In this document: one piece after another, positions 5,569 through 6,525 of the stretch
How positions within the stretch are numbered: position 1 is the stretch's first letter
How the letters are laid out: each line of letters opens with the position of its first letter
Assembly (NCBI GenBank): GCA_002363575.1
Contig: DEWI01000035.1
Span: 17,894 to 24,418 of the forward strand
Direction: 5' to 3'
From: Verrucomicrobia bacterium UBA3214
GTDB taxonomy: Bacteria; Verrucomicrobiota; Kiritimatiellia; RFP12; UBA1067
Length of the DNA: 6,525 nt
Translations under genes and position numbers: made by a program
Notes under the pieces: model-generated
The model's input: the letters and a program-made list of their open reading frames with translations, nothing else
What the model was told of the DNA's origin: nothing
Databases searched by the model: none

Positions 5569-6525
5569 TTACCGCGCAAGCTTCGCCACGCGGAAACCAA
5601 TACCTGTGTTTATCAACGTTCTTCCCGTGTAACGAGTGCCGGCCCAACCGGCACGATTTGAAGCGCTCATATATTTGTTGTAATACCAGCCACTTGTCGC
5701 ACGATTGCGCGCGTTTGCGGCGTCAGCCTGGAGATGAGCGACATAGGGGCTTTCCGCATCTTCGAGATCGTCGAGTCCCCATGTATCCGCACACCAGTTG
5801 CCGACATTTGCGGCTGTATCGTAAAGCCCCCAGGGGTTTGGCTTGGTCAGGCCGACTGCGAACGAATTGGAGCCCGCGTTGGTTTTAGTCGCAGAGTAGT
5901 AGAGTCCGTCCGGCTGTTTTTCCTCAACCACGGAGTCCCCCCACCAATAAGCGGTCGTCGCTCCCGCTCGAGCTGCGATTTCATGCATTATCTCCGTCGG
6001 CAGATCAAAGCCGTAGCCATCGGCCGCTACACCCGCAAGATTGTTCAAACGCTGCAGGAACGTGCCGTTCGCGCTCGGCGCCAAAGTGCCGAGCGGATAA
6101 GACGTGCCGTCGGAACCGCGAAGGCCGTTCCAGGAAACTTTTTCCACCGGCCGGTTCGCTATCGTGTCATCCGCATTCAGTTCGTGCGTGGAATCCTTGT
6201 CGGGCTCGTAATGCGCCGTACACCCCGACGGGTTCGATCCATAAATCTTCTGATACTGAGCCTGCGTGACGGGAAACACGCCGATGTAGTACGTCGCGCC
6301 GTCGTTGAATTTGGAAAGGTCCCAGATTTTCGGGGTGTTCTTGTGATTCGTCGTCGTGATGTTCGCGTGGCCGACCTGATACGCGCCCATCGGGATTTTG
6401 CGCAGGACGAGTTTGTCCTGTTTGTATTCGTCGGTGTTGTAGCGCGCGTTGGAATCGTCCTGCGTAGCAAGAAGCCCCTCGTAAGAGATGGCGCCGCTTG
6501 CAAGATCGACGACCATGTAATCGTC
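5569..6525 (-). CDS. SUMF1/FGE-sulfatase-domain protein, C-terminal 318 residues (5' end outside the window)
   Basis: C-terminal part of a protein with the formylglycine-generating-enzyme/SUMF1 (C-type-lectin-like) fold. The frame is open at the right edge (DDY before the first Met at 6516), so the true start is probably off-window. Family motifs in order: LVLRKIPMGAYQVG, YYIGVFPVTQAQYQKIYG, RPVEKVSWNGL, YGFDLPTEIMHEIAARAG, NPWGLYDTAANVGNWCADTWG and the closing GIGFRVAKLAR. True FGEs carry a pair of copper-binding cysteines near the C-terminus. Here the only cysteines are in SGCTAHY and NWCADTW, and the C-terminal segment RATSGWYYNKYMSASNRAGW replaces the usual RGGSW region. It is therefore probably not a sulfatase-activating enzyme but a structural, binding or otherwise diverged member, of the kind often expanded in Kiritimatiellota-like genomes. 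It ends 19 nt before a secreted protein gene and is likely in one operon with it. Export is inferred from context, since no signal peptide is in view. Confidence 0.9.
   Translation of the reverse strand, partial: DDYMVVDLASGAISYEGLLATQDDSNARYNTDEYKQDKLVLRKIPMGAYQVGHANITTTNHKNTPKIWDLSKFNDGATYYIGVFPVTQAQYQKIYGSNPSGCTAHYEPDKDSTHELNADDTIANRPVEKVSWNGLRGSDGTSYPLGTLAPSANGTFLQRLNNLAGVAADGYGFDLPTEIMHEIAARAGATTAYWWGDSVVEEKQPDGLYYSATKTNAGSNSFAVGLTKPNPWGLYDTAANVGNWCADTWGLDDLEDAESPYVAHLQADAANARNRATSGWYYNKYMSASNRAGWAGTRYTGRTLINTGIGFRVAKLAR

Overview
All recognisable genes lie on the minus strand of a GC-rich bacterial chromosome, so the window reads right to left. The gene mix suggests the PVC group, most likely a Kiritimatiellota/Verrucomicrobiota-type Gram-negative: an LpxC-family protein, an Rpn/PD-(D/E)XK transposase-like nuclease, a secreted SUMF-domain protein and a sialate O-acetylesterase-like fragment. 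This placement is inferred from gene content and sequence style, not from a marker-gene comparison. TGA, TAA and TAG all act as ordinary stops.

Right third (6525 to 4321): a cluster of exported proteins. It opens with the 3' part of a SUMF/FGE-sulfatase-domain gene. After 19 nt comes a small secreted protein with two Ig-like beta segments and no recognised family. That gene overlaps, by ATGA, a broken gene. The broken gene starts like a sialate O-acetylesterase (signal peptide and first beta-sandwich), is cut by an in-frame TGA, lacks the whole SGNH catalytic domain, and ends in an unrelated-looking C-terminus. The spacing suggests one transcript.

Middle (4217 to 3189): a single-gene unit for an Rpn/PDDEXK_2 nuclease, with its own extended -10 promoter, a strong AGGAG site and a heptad-repeat coiled-coil tail.

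Left half (3104 to 1): a probable operon of a divergent LpxC-family deacetylase, a DnaQ-like DEDDh 3'-5' exonuclease (13-nt overlap) and valS (59-nt gap, running off the left edge). It starts from a promoter nearly identical to the nuclease gene's, placed so close to the LpxC ATG that the mRNA would be almost leaderless.

No rRNA, tRNA, CRISPR array, insertion-sequence ends or convincing terminator were seen. I do not see a clear new defence or biosynthetic system. The points most worth a second look are the altered metal-site spacing of the LpxC-family protein, the decayed esterase fusion, and the shared 16-nt promoter element.
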